From Halobacteria archaeon HArc-gm2 (GTDB taxonomy: Archaea > Halobacteriota > Halobacteria > Halobacteriales > Haloarculaceae), in the NCBI GenBank assembly GCA_025517465.1, contig JAOPKE010000001.1, forward strand, positions 434,001 to 498,000: a stretch of DNA of 64,000 nucleotides, read 5' to 3'. Positions 8,923 through 16,711 of this stretch are shown here, piece after piece (the stretch's first letter is position 1; every line of letters starts with the position of its first letter). Under the pieces are notes generated by a model. The model searched no databases and had not been told where the DNA came from. It saw only the letters and a list, made by a program, of their open reading frames with translations. The translations under genes and the position numbers were made by a program.

Positions 8923-10149
8923 ATGGTCCAGTTCGAACTGGATATCAACTGGCCACGAACGATCTGGATCGTCTTCGGGCTCGTGCTGGCCGGAGCGATC
9001 GTCTTCGTCCTCCACTCGTTCGTCGGCACGTTCGTCTTCGGGCTCTTCCTCTACTACGCGACCCGTCGGCTCCACCGCAGGGTCCGCCGTCGGGTCCGGC
9101 CGGCGAGTCTGGCAGCCGGCGTCTCACTCACACTGCTCGCGTTGCCGGCGCTCGTCCTGCTCTACTACACCGCGGCCATCGCCCTGGAGGAACTCGCCAG
9201 GGCCACGGACCGGCTGAACGACGTGGAAACCCAGGCCCAGATCGGTCCCTACCTCGACGTCGTGGAACCGTACGTCGAACTCTCCACGGTCGTCCAGGAC
9301 CCGACGGCGGTCCTGACGGACGCCGGTGGTCTCGGCGCGCTCTCCGAGACGCTGACCGCTGCACTGGGCTACATCGGAATCGTCGGAACAGGGCTCCTCC
9401 ACCTGTTCGTTATGTGTGCGCTCGCGTTCTACCTGCTTCGTGACGGGCCGCAACTCGCGCGGTGGGGAACGACCTTCACCGACAGACGCGGCGTCCTCGA
9501 CCACTACTTCCGCGAAGTCGACAAGAGCCTCGACAAGGTGTTCTACGGCAACATCCTCAACGCGGTCATCACCGGGACTGTCGGCGCCATCGCGTTCAGC
9601 CTGCTGAACCTCGCGCCAGCCCCGTTCAACGTCCCCTATCCGGCGCTGACTGGACTTCTGGCCGGCGTCGCCAGCCTGATCCCCATCGTCGGGATGAAAC
9701 TGGTCTACGTCCCGCTCGCGATATACCTCGCTGGCCTCGCCGCAGTGAACGGCGATGGCTGGTGGTTCGTGGGCCTGTTCGTCGCCGTCGCGTTCGCCGT
9801 CGTGGACGTCATTCCCGACCTGGTCGTCCGCCCGTACGTCTCCGGGGGAAGCCTCCACGTCGGCGCGCTCATGTTCGCGTACATCCTCGGCCCGCTGCTG
9901 TTCGGCTGGTACGGCATCTTCCTGGGGCCGATGCTACTCGTGCTGGTCGTCCACTTCGTCAGAATCGTCCTGCCGGAACTCCTGACCGGGACGCCGATAG
10001 AACCGTACTCGGTGGATCCGACGCACGTCGTCGACGGTCCCGTCGACGATCCGGAACCTGCTTCGTCGGGGTCCGCCGACGTCTCGCCGCCCGGGGCGGC
10101 GGCCGGTGACGGGATGCCTGCGGACGACGTCGGCCCGACGACTGATTAG
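8923..10149 (+). CDS. AI-2E/PerM family transporter
   Basis: 408-residue polytopic membrane protein of the AI-2E transporter (UPF0118/PerM) family. Two adjacent N-terminal helices (about 10-45) are followed by a soluble segment, a helix near 60-85, and a C-terminal block of five or so helices containing the family-typical AGVASLIPIVG and FAYILGPLLFGWYGIFLGPM patterns. The last 50 residues are a Pro/Asp-rich tail. Members export or exchange small solutes, and some act in sodium/proton exchange; substrate is not predictable. The start ATG is 52 bases from the divergent MgtC start. Confidence 0.92.
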   Translation: MVQFELDINWPRTIWIVFGLVLAGAIVFVLHSFVGTFVFGLFLYYATRRLHRRVRRRVRPASLAAGVSLTLLALPALVLLYYTAAIALEELARATDRLNDVETQAQIGPYLDVVEPYVELSTVVQDPTAVLTDAGGLGALSETLTAALGYIGIVGTGLLHLFVMCALAFYLLRDGPQLARWGTTFTDRRGVLDHYFREVDKSLDKVFYGNILNAVITGTVGAIAFSLLNLAPAPFNVPYPALTGLLAGVASLIPIVGMKLVYVPLAIYLAGLAAVNGDGWWFVGLFVAVAFAVVDVIPDLVVRPYVSGGSLHVGALMFAYILGPLLFGWYGIFLGPMLLVLVVHFVRIVLPELLTGTPIEPYSVDPTHVVDGPVDDPEPASSGSADVSPPGAAAGDGMPADDVGPTTD

Positions 10150-10203
10150 CGGGCACAGACGGACGCAATACGGGCATCGGCGCGTTCGACCGCGACCGCG
10201 CGG

Positions 10204-10479
10204 TTACGCCTCGACGTACTGGTTCTCCCAGTCCCGACGAGCCTCGATTTCACGGCTCCCCCGACGGGTCATGCTGTAGAAGTTCGTCCGGCGGTCGCGC
10301 TGGCCCTTCTCTACGAGTCCCTTGTCTACGAGCGTGTCGAGGTTGGGATACAGTCGGCCGTGGTGGATCTCCTTCTCGTAGTAGTCTTCGAGTTCTTCCT
10401 TGATGGCGAGCCCGTGGGGTTCTTCTTCGCCAGCGATGACGTACAGCAAGTCACGCTGGAAACCTGTCAAGTCGTACAT
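10204..10479 (-). CDS. PadR-family transcriptional regulator
   Basis: 91-residue winged-helix protein of the PadR family. The recognition region reads GLAIKEELEDYYEKEIHHGRLYPNL, with the PadR-typical conserved Tyr-Pro after helix 3, followed by a wing containing QRDRRTNFYSMTRRG. The long C-terminal dimerisation helix of larger PadR proteins is absent, as in small PadR-s2-type members. No ligand is predictable. A perfect 7-base inverted repeat with a 13-base spacer lies 75-100 bases upstream and could be an operator. Confidence 0.9.
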   Translation of the reverse strand: MYDLTGFQRDLLYVIAGEEEPHGLAIKEELEDYYEKEIHHGRLYPNLDTLVDKGLVEKGQRDRRTNFYSMTRRGSREIEARRDWENQYVEA

Positions 10480-10553
10480 CGGTAATGTCTACACGCCCGT
10501 TACTGTCGGAATTGCATAAGTATGTCGGATTGGTGGGGAGATTCCGGCGGCTG

Positions 10554-10580
10554 AACCAGTACGTCCCGCAGAAACTGGTT
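10554..10580. promoter_or_regulatory. Inverted repeat upstream of padR gene (possible operator)
   Basis: aaccagt at 10554-10560 is the exact reverse complement of actggtt at 10574-10580, with a 13-base spacer, between the divergent PadR and amphi-Trp genes. Dyads with roughly 20-base centre spacing suit a winged-helix dimer. There is no second copy in the window to strengthen the case. Confidence 0.3.
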
Positions 10581-10693
10581 GCTGGATAGATAACTATGCT
10601 GATGATAGTACGCGTTTCGTCACATCATTGACCAGTCATAACCGCTGGGGTTCACGACGAAAAACGTATCATCGTACCGATCGAACGGAGGGT

Positions 10694-10984
10694 ATGCCCG
10701 AAGAAATTCTCTTCGAGAGCGAACAGCAGCTGGACCGCGACGCAGTGGCGTCGTACCTCCGGACGATCGCCGACCGACTCGAGGACGGCGATCCCGTCTC
10801 GCTGGAGTCGGGTGCAGACTCCCTCTCCGTGACGGTCCCGCCGACCGTCGAGTTCGAGGTCAAGGTCGAACGAGAGGGACCCGCCGACGGCCCGACGGAT
10901 ATCGGGTTCGAACTCGAGATGGAGTGGGACGAGAACGCCAGCGGGGAGCGCGACGAGCGCGGCGGCGGACTCAACATCGAGTAG
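10694..10984 (+). CDS. Amphi-Trp domain protein
   Basis: 96 residues from the ATG following the run ggagggt. The sequence MPEEILFESEQQLDRDAVAS followed by a LRTIADRLEDG helix and an FEVKVEREG strand matches the small amphi-Trp domain family, common in haloarchaea. The C-terminus is rich in Asp/Glu/Gly. The function is unknown; the domain is named for amphipathic segments with conserved Trp. Monocistronic by spacing; two strong hairpins follow it. Confidence 0.8.
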   Translation: MPEEILFESEQQLDRDAVASYLRTIADRLEDGDPVSLESGADSLSVTVPPTVEFEVKVEREGPADGPTDIGFELEMEWDENASGERDERGGGLNIE

Positions 10985-11064
10985 TCTCGTGGCTCGAGCC
11001 GTTTCGGCTCAACGTCCGGAAAACAGACGGCGATTCGACTCGTCGTCGATAGTTCCTCGAAAGT

Positions 11065-11107
11065 GGTAAGCGAGTCGCGTGGGGAAAAGCCCACGCGACC
11101 GCTTGCC
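11065..11107. terminator. Strong hairpin downstream of amphi-Trp gene
   Basis: The arms 11065-11083 and 11090-11107 pair over about 18 bases (core gtcgcgtggg with cccacgcgac) with one bulge and one GT wobble, around a short A-rich loop. It lies between two convergent genes (amphi-Trp ending 10984 and the 48-residue ORF ending 11241). A terminator, a structured 3' end or a small RNA are all possible. Confidence 0.4.
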
Positions 11108-11125
11108 GCCCTGAATTGGTCCCCG

Positions 11126-11157
11126 CTGACGCTTCGGCCCTCCAAGCGAAGCGTCAG
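11126..11157. terminator. Second perfect hairpin in the convergent gap
   Basis: ctgacgcttcg at 11126-11136 is perfectly complementary to cgaagcgtcag at 11147-11157, with a 10-base loop. It lies 19 bases after the previous hairpin. Tandem hairpins between convergent genes suggest one terminator for each strand, but no T-run follows directly. Confidence 0.4.
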
Positions 11158-11240
11158 TTGAGAGGTGGTATGTGAGTCACTTAAAAGTACCGGCAGCAGA
11201 CAGAAACGGTCGAACAGCTGAATAGTACGTGGTAGGATCG

Positions 11241-11387
11241 TCAGATGTGTTCCTCCTCCAGGACCCATCCAAGGGCACGCCGGTAGTGCGTGAAGAGCAT
11301 CCGGACGCGGTCGTGGCGCATCTCCTCGCTCTCCAGTTGCTCACAGCAGAACTCGTACTGTTCGCGTATCTCGTCTTCCGTGCGCAT
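11241..11387 (-). CDS. Small 48-residue protein, uncharacterised
   Basis: A 49-codon frame on the minus strand from ATG at 11387 to TGA at 11241. It encodes a charged helical protein that begins MRTEDEIREQYEFCCEQLES and ends ALGWVLEEEHI. Codon use is haloarchaeal (G/C third positions), the composition is acidic and there is a CC pair at residues 14-15. Its start is 60 bases from the divergent zinc-ribbon gene start. It reads far better than the overlapping plus-strand frame. I recall similar short haloarchaeal helical proteins but cannot name a family. Confidence 0.6.
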   Translation of the reverse strand: MRTEDEIREQYEFCCEQLESEEMRHDRVRMLFTHYRRALGWVLEEEHI

Positions 11388-11446
11388 GGATCCCGGTTCG
11401 GGCCGGCGACAGAACTATCTTGAGGCGCTGGCCCACAGGTCCACCT

Positions 11447-12157
11447 ATGAAAGTTCGCGGACGCCGGGAGTGCAAGGAGTGTGAGACGCGGTGGTCCTAC
11501 TACGAGACGGCGAGCGTCCACTGTCCGAACTGCGGGTCGATGAAGAGCGTCGGCGTCGACGACCGGACGCGACACACCGACTCGCCGACCAGCTTCGACC
11601 TGACGCCGGTCCGGAACCGGATCGACGAGGCCCCCCTGCGCGACGTCGCCGGCGCGGCGGTGGACCTGGCCAGGGAGTACGTCCGTGAGCGCGGCTTCGT
11701 CGACGCGGGCGAGTTGCTCCCCCTCGACGACACTTTCGTCGCGGCGACAGAACTCCGCCACGTCGGCGCGGAACTCTCCCGCGAACTCCGCCGGACCGAG
11801 GCCGAGGAGCTGTACTTCCTGGACCTGTTGGCCGGCGCCGACGGAGGTGAGCGTCCGCCGGCCGAGGAAGTCCCCGACGCCTTCCGGAGTGCGCACGGAC
11901 TCGCGATGGCCGACGCCGTCGGGGACTACCAGCGTGACCTGCGAACGTACCTGGACGAGCATCCCCACCCGGAGGCTCGCTCGATCTCCGGGAGCGTTCG
12001 TGACCACCGAAAGCGAATCGAGGCGCTGGACGGCGACGTCGACCCGAAGGACGCCGAGCGCCTCCTGCACGCGGCGCGAGACGTCGGCAAGTACCTGATC
12101 TCCGGCGAGGAGAGCGCGCTCGTGACGGCGGACAACTGGCTCCAGGGGATCGAATAA
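11447..12157 (+). CDS. Zinc-ribbon protein, haloarchaeal type
   Basis: 236 residues from the ATG after ccacct. The N-terminus carries a zinc ribbon, C-x2-C about ten residues in (CKEC) and CPNC about 16 residues later. The remainder is acidic and mostly helical, with no catalytic signature. I associate it with an uncharacterised haloarchaeal DUF family of ribbon proteins. A nucleic-acid or protein-interaction role is plausible but unproven. It is convergent with folD, with only 17 bases between the stops. Confidence 0.7.
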   Translation: MKVRGRRECKECETRWSYYETASVHCPNCGSMKSVGVDDRTRHTDSPTSFDLTPVRNRIDEAPLRDVAGAAVDLAREYVRERGFVDAGELLPLDDTFVAATELRHVGAELSRELRRTEAEELYFLDLLAGADGGERPPAEEVPDAFRSAHGLAMADAVGDYQRDLRTYLDEHPHPEARSISGSVRDHRKRIEALDGDVDPKDAERLLHAARDVGKYLISGEESALVTADNWLQGIE

Positions 12158-12174
12158 AAGAGCCGGTCTGCTTC

Positions 12175-13068
12175 TCAGGGTAGTTCGACGTCGACGCCGG
12201 ACTGCAGGCCTGCAGCCTTGACTGTATTATAGAGCAACATCGCCCTGGTCATCGGGCCGACGCCGCCGGGGACGGGCGTGATGGCGCCGGCTTTCTCCTT
12301 CGCGCTCTCGAAGTCGACGTCGCCGACCAGTTCGTACCCCTTGTCGTTGTCCGCCTCGACGCGGTTCACGCCGACGTCGATGACCGTCGCGCCCTCGCCG
12401 ATCATGTCCCCGTCGATCAGTTCGGGGACGCCGGCCGCAGCGATTACGATGTCCGCGTTCCGCGTCTTCTCGGCCGTGTCCTCGGTGCGGGAGTGACACA
12501 CCGTCACCGTAGCGTTCCCGCCGTCGGCCTTCTGGAGCAGGAGGTTCGCCATCGGCTTGCCGACGATGTTGGACCGGCCGACGACGACGGCGTCTTTCCC
12601 CTCGGTGTCGACGCCCGCCGATTCGAGCAGCTTCTGGATGCCGTGGGGCGTGCAGGGTTTGTAGCGGGCGTCGCCCGCGACGAGTCGGCCGACGTTCGTC
12701 GGGTGGAACCCGTCGACGTCCTTCTCGGGGTCGATGCGTTCGAGCACGTCCCGGTCGTCGACGTGGTCCGGGACGGGCATCTGGACGAGGATGCCGTGGA
12801 CGCTCTCGTCGGCGTTCAGTTCGTCGATAGTGTCGTACAGTTCCTCGGCGGGTGCGTCCGGGTCGATCTCGACGTCGACGGCGTCGATGCCGACCTCCTC
12901 GCAGTCGCGCTGTTTCATCGAGACGTACGTCTCGCTGGCGGGGTCGTCGCTCATCAGCACCGTCGCGAGCGAGGGCCGGACGCCGGCGTCGTCGAGCGTC
13001 TCTATCGCGTCGCCGAGATCGTCGCGCACGTCCTGGGCCACCGCGTCACCGTCGATGATGTCGGTCAT
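12175..13068 (-). CDS. folD: Methylene-THF dehydrogenase/cyclohydrolase FolD
   Basis: 297 residues, the usual length for bifunctional FolD. It interconverts 5,10-methylene- and 10-formyl-tetrahydrofolate using NAD(P). The catalytic pair Tyr48 and Lys52 is visible in TYVSMK, followed by GILVQMPVPDH, DVDGFHPTNVGRL, and the Rossmann-type VVVGRSNIVGKP. The C-terminal GGVGPMTRAMLLYNT motif is intact. With GlyA and PurD in the same window it fits folate one-carbon and purine metabolism. It lies downstream of the broken lipoprotein gene on the same strand. Confidence 0.97.
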   Translation of the reverse strand: MTDIIDGDAVAQDVRDDLGDAIETLDDAGVRPSLATVLMSDDPASETYVSMKQRDCEEVGIDAVDVEIDPDAPAEELYDTIDELNADESVHGILVQMPVPDHVDDRDVLERIDPEKDVDGFHPTNVGRLVAGDARYKPCTPHGIQKLLESAGVDTEGKDAVVVGRSNIVGKPMANLLLQKADGGNATVTVCHSRTEDTAEKTRNADIVIAAAGVPELIDGDMIGEGATVIDVGVNRVEADNDKGYELVGDVDFESAKEKAGAITPVPGGVGPMTRAMLLYNTVKAAGLQSGVDVELP

Positions 13069-13128
13069 TACCGGAACAGGCGATTCGGTGACCCTTCAAC
13101 GTCCCGGATCAGTGACCGACAGTGCGAA

Positions 13129-13775
13129 TCATTCGGGACAGTCCGCTTCGGTGAACGACCTGCGCTCGCTCCCCTGGGTCTCGGCTGCGGTGGTCCCCGA
13201 ATCGAGGTTCACGAGCATCGCCTGCCCGCCGTACTCGTGGGTCTGGTCGTGTCCGCGCACGACGACGCAGGCGTGCTCGCCGGGCACCTCGACTTCCGCC
13301 GACCGCGTGAACTCCTGGGTTCCGTGGGCGTGGGCGAGTTCGCGCCGCCCGAGTCGCGTCCCGTCGAGGGCCTCGACCTGCCACCAGTTCGCGTAGCCGT
13401 CCTCACCGTCGTCGTCCTCAGAAATCTTCGATTTCTGATGGGCTGCGAAAATCGCGAACGCGATTTTCGAACGTCGTGAATCAGAGTGACGTCGAATCGG
13501 TATCGGTCGCCATCGACTGCTTCGACGGACACCCCGACGACGTTGGCTTCCCTGCGGTCCAGGTCCGTCGAGGACGTCTCGGTCTCCGTCTCCGTATCGA
13601 CTCCGGCGGGATCGGTGTCGTCACCGGTCTCGGGCTCGCCCTCGGCGTCTGCGTCGGTACCGCCGCCAGATTCAGTCGCCGTCTCTCGACTCTCTGGCTG
13701 ACCGCATCCGGCGACGGACGCGGCGGTGGCGGCGGTTGTCGTCAGGAACGCCCGCCGTCCGTGCGTGGCTGTCAT
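13129..13775 (-). pseudogene. Tat lipoprotein gene broken by a palindromic insertion
   Basis: The frame starts at ATG 13775 with a twin-arginine signal (GRRAFLTTTAA) and lipobox VAGC, followed by a Thr/Asp/Glu-rich linker. Reading is good up to VTLIHD, then it is interrupted at 13410-13477. Coding resumes in another frame as DGYANWWQVEALDG and runs to TGA at 13129, with conserved-looking EVEVPGEHACVVVRGH. Removing the 56-base insert and one copy of a 6-base repeat leaves 585 bases, an intact 194-residue protein. In the current frame a longer unrelated C-terminus is made. The intact product would have been a secreted, lipid-anchored protein of unknown function. Confidence 0.75.
13410..13477. 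mobile_element. 56-bp double-palindrome insertion with 6-bp flanking repeat
   Basis: The insert 13416-13471 carries two perfect stem-loops: tcagaaatc/gatttctga with a 3-base loop (13418-13438) and cgaaaatcgcg/cgcgattttcg with a 2-base loop (13446-13469). It is flanked by cgtcgt at 13410-13415 and 13472-13477, which looks like a target duplication, although the local gtc repeats make the exact ends uncertain. It is far more AT-rich than the host gene. It has no coding capacity and resembles a REP or MITE-like palindromic element. Confidence 0.65.
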
Positions 13776-14039
13776 GGGCGTGGAAACGACCCGCGGGCAG
13801 AAAAGCGTCGGCGGCGTCACCGGCGGATCCGATCGGTACCCCACCGGTTCGTGCTGGACCTGCCAGCCCGCGTTCGATCAGGCGTCGTCGACTGGGGACG
13901 AACCCTGGCGTCTCTGACGAGCAAGCCGGCCATACACCGCCAGTGAGTGACCCGTACCGCGCAAACCGAGTATTTGACTGTCGGGCTATTACCCGTCGCA
14001 AACCGCCCCGGCGCTGCCGTGGACGCCGGACAGCTATCC

Positions 14040-16223
14040 ATGTCTTCACCACTACTGCAGCCACTGACGGTCCTCCTCGTGTCGTCGAGCGGGCTGCTAC
14101 CGGGAAGCGATCGGTCGCTTGACGACGCTGATCCGATGATCGACGCCGAGGTCTCCGATTCCGCCGACAGGGCAATCGACCGGATCGGAGCGAACGAAGA
14201 CGACGACCGGATCGACGCGGTCGTCTGCGGACACGACCCGCCGGCAGTCGACGCCGTCGAGTTCGTCACGGCCCTCCGGGAGCGTCACCCCGAGTTACCG
14301 GTGATAGTCGCGCCGGCCAGAGAGGCACCGGACTGTGCCGAAGCGGCGCTGACGGCAGGCGCGACCGACGTCGTCCAGGCGCCGCCGTCGGCGGTCTCGC
14401 CGTCGGTGCTCGCCAACCGGATCCGTCAGTTCGTCCGGCCTGCCGGTACCGCTGACGAATCGCCGAACGGGGCGACGGCGGCCGAATCGCACCCCGAGGC
14501 CGCAAGCGAGGATGCGCCGACGGACGACCACATCTCGGTCCTCTCCGGAGCCGTCCGGGAGATACGCCACGCAGAGGAGCGGGACGTCGTCGCGACGGTC
14601 ATCTCGGACGCAGTGGCCGCGGTCCTCGACGCGCCCGGCGTCGCCGTCTTCCTGTTCGACGACCGCGACAACCTCCTGCGCCCGGCGGCGATGACGGACG
14701 AGATGTGCGAGTACTACGGCGGCGAGACGGTGTTCGGCCCCGGCAAGCCCGACTCCATCACCTGGCAGGTGTTCGTCACGGGCGACTCGCCGCTGTTCGA
14801 CGACCTCAGGGAGTCGGAGGCGTGCGTCAACGAGGACACCGACGCCAGAAGCAGCGTCTTCGTCCCCTTCGGCGAACACGGCGTCGTGGTCGCGTCCACG
14901 GACTCCGTCGGGACGTTCACCGACCGCTCGCGCGAGGTGATCGAACTGCTCACGACGACCGCCGAGGCGACGCTCGACCGGATCGAGAGCGCCCAGAACC
15001 TGCGACGACGCGACCGGCGTCTCCGGGAGCAGGAGTCACGGCTGGCGCACCTCGAACGGACTGTCGACCTGGTCTCGTCGATCGACCGGGCGCTCGTCGA
15101 TGCCGAGTCGCGCGAGGACGCCGAGGCGGCCGTGCTGGAGTGCCTGGTCGAGGACGGCGAGTTCGACTTCGCGTGGATCGGCGGCGTCGACGCCAGGACC
15201 GGCGAACTCACGCCGCGGGAGTGGACCGACGGGGGCGGACAGTACCTGGACGAGGTGTCGCTGGTCGTCGACGACTGCGACGAACCGTCGTGTCGGACGG
15301 CCCGGCAGTGGCAGCCGGTCGCCGAACGGAACGTCGCGGAGACTCTCGACGGCGACGGCTGGGAACGGGACGCCCTCGCGTCCGATTTCCACTCGGTCCT
15401 GAGCGTTCCGCTGGTGTACGAAGGAGTCCTGTACGGCGTCCTCTCGGTCTACGCGAACCGACCCGGTGCCATTACCGAGCCACTCGTCTCGGTCCTCGAC
15501 GGCGTCGGGGAGACGACGGCCTACGCGATCAACGCCGTCGAACGACGGCGCTCGATGCTGTCGACGGACGTGACGGAGCTCGAACTCCGTATCGACGGCG
15601 CCGACGACGTGCTCAACGTCGTCGCCGAGAGCGTCGGGACGACGGTCGACTGTCTCGAACTGCAGCCGCGGCCAGACGGGTCGACTGCGCTGCGGTTCGC
15701 AGCCCCGGACGTCTCCGTCGAGTCGGTCCTGTCGGCGACGTCGGGCCTCGTGGCCGTCGACAGCGTCACCCACGTCGGCGGGAACGGCGCGCACCGCTTC
15801 GACGCCGTGGTCGGCGGCGAGATGGTCGGGTCGGTCGTCGCGGCGTCGGGCGGCGTCACGCAGACGGTGACCGCCGACGGCCGGTCTCTCGTCGCGACCG
15901 TGACCGTTCCGGACAGTCTCGCCGTCCGCACGTTCCTCGATCGACTGGCGCGACGGTATCCGGACACCGAACTCCTCGCCCGACGCGAGCGCGAGAGTGC
16001 GTCGATGGCACGGGAGCGCTTCCTGCAGCGGCTCGAATCGTCGCTGACCGACCGCCAGCTAGAGGTCCTCCGGACAGCCCACGACCAGGGGTTCTTCCGG
16101 TCCCCCCGCGACGCGACCGGGCAGGACGTCGCGGACGCGCTCGGCGTCTCCCAGCCGACGATCAGTCACCACCTCCGCGCCGGGGAGGGGACGCTGTTCT
16201 CGCTGCTGTTCGGCGACGAGTGA
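14040..16223 (+). CDS. Bat-type regulator with degenerate receiver, GAF domains and HTH_10
   Basis: 727 residues from ATG 14040; an alternative GTG at 13947 would add 31 residues. Residues about 8-135 look like a receiver domain, but the usual phospho-acceptor Asp is replaced (VVCGHDPP where family members have VVSDY), so it may not be phosphorylated. Two GAF-like domains follow at roughly 165-310 and 325-480. The C-terminal 220 residues are the bacterio-opsin-activator output region, ending in an HTH_10 motif with LTDRQLEVLRTAHDQGFF and SQPTISHHLR. It probably senses a small molecule or redox signal and controls transcription. Target genes cannot be inferred. Confidence 0.88.
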   Translation: MSSPLLQPLTVLLVSSSGLLPGSDRSLDDADPMIDAEVSDSADRAIDRIGANEDDDRIDAVVCGHDPPAVDAVEFVTALRERHPELPVIVAPAREAPDCAEAALTAGATDVVQAPPSAVSPSVLANRIRQFVRPAGTADESPNGATAAESHPEAASEDAPTDDHISVLSGAVREIRHAEERDVVATVISDAVAAVLDAPGVAVFLFDDRDNLLRPAAMTDEMCEYYGGETVFGPGKPDSITWQVFVTGDSPLFDDLRESEACVNEDTDARSSVFVPFGEHGVVVASTDSVGTFTDRSREVIELLTTTAEATLDRIESAQNLRRRDRRLREQESRLAHLERTVDLVSSIDRALVDAESREDAEAAVLECLVEDGEFDFAWIGGVDARTGELTPREWTDGGGQYLDEVSLVVDDCDEPSCRTARQWQPVAERNVAETLDGDGWERDALASDFHSVLSVPLVYEGVLYGVLSVYANRPGAITEPLVSVLDGVGETTAYAINAVERRRSMLSTDVTELELRIDGADDVLNVVAESVGTTVDCLELQPRPDGSTALRFAAPDVSVESVLSATSGLVAVDSVTHVGGNGAHRFDAVVGGEMVGSVVAASGGVTQTVTADGRSLVATVTVPDSLAVRTFLDRLARRYPDTELLARRERESASMARERFLQRLESSLTDRQLEVLRTAHDQGFFRSPRDATGQDVADALGVSQPTISHHLRAGEGTLFSLLFGDE

Positions 16224-16363
16224 CCGTCCAGGGCGGTCAACGCAGGATGAGTCGTGGAACCGTCTCTCACGGCCGTCTAGCATAATAAGGGCGTGCAGGC
16301 TGGCGATTACGTGTATCGAAGGTAACGCTATGCTGGCGTGTCCGCAATCGAACGGTTGTCACG

Positions 16364-16633
16364 ATGAGTTCCCCCGCAACACACGGATTCGTCCAGCAGC
16401 AACTCTCGAACCAGCCGAGCGAAGACGTTATTATGGCAGTCTCGAGGCTCTCCGACGTAGACCCGCTCGACTTCGAACAGTGCCTGCACGACGTCGTCGA
16501 CCCGGACGCGCTCGACAGCCTGACGGAGTGGGGCGACGACGCCGACGTGGGCGTCTCCTTCACCTTCGAGTCCTACGCGGTCACCGTCGAGGGCGATCAG
16601 ATAGTCGTCGAGGACCGGCAGGATACCGAGTGA
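16364..16633 (+). CDS. HalOD1 output domain protein
   Basis: 89 residues corresponding to a stand-alone HalOD1 domain: SEDVIMAVSRLSDVDPLDFE, then LHDVVDPDALDSL, then VSFTFESYAVTVEGD. These domains are frequent in haloarchaea, alone or as outputs of sensory proteins, and have no assigned biochemistry. It follows the Bat-type regulator by 140 bases on the same strand and may belong to the same signalling circuit. Confidence 0.85.
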   Translation: MSSPATHGFVQQQLSNQPSEDVIMAVSRLSDVDPLDFEQCLHDVVDPDALDSLTEWGDDADVGVSFTFESYAVTVEGDQIVVEDRQDTE

Positions 16634-16711
16634 CGGCTGCCTTTCGAATCTGTCGTCGTCGATTTCGCTGCTAACTAGCTAGACCGGCAAAAAGCGGAGC
16701 GGTCGGTTACG

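Noticed and set aside
11229..11423. Plus-strand 64-codon frame opposite the 48-residue ORF
   Set aside because: It overlaps the promoter/leader region of the zinc-ribbon gene and has less haloarchaeal-like composition than the minus-strand frame.
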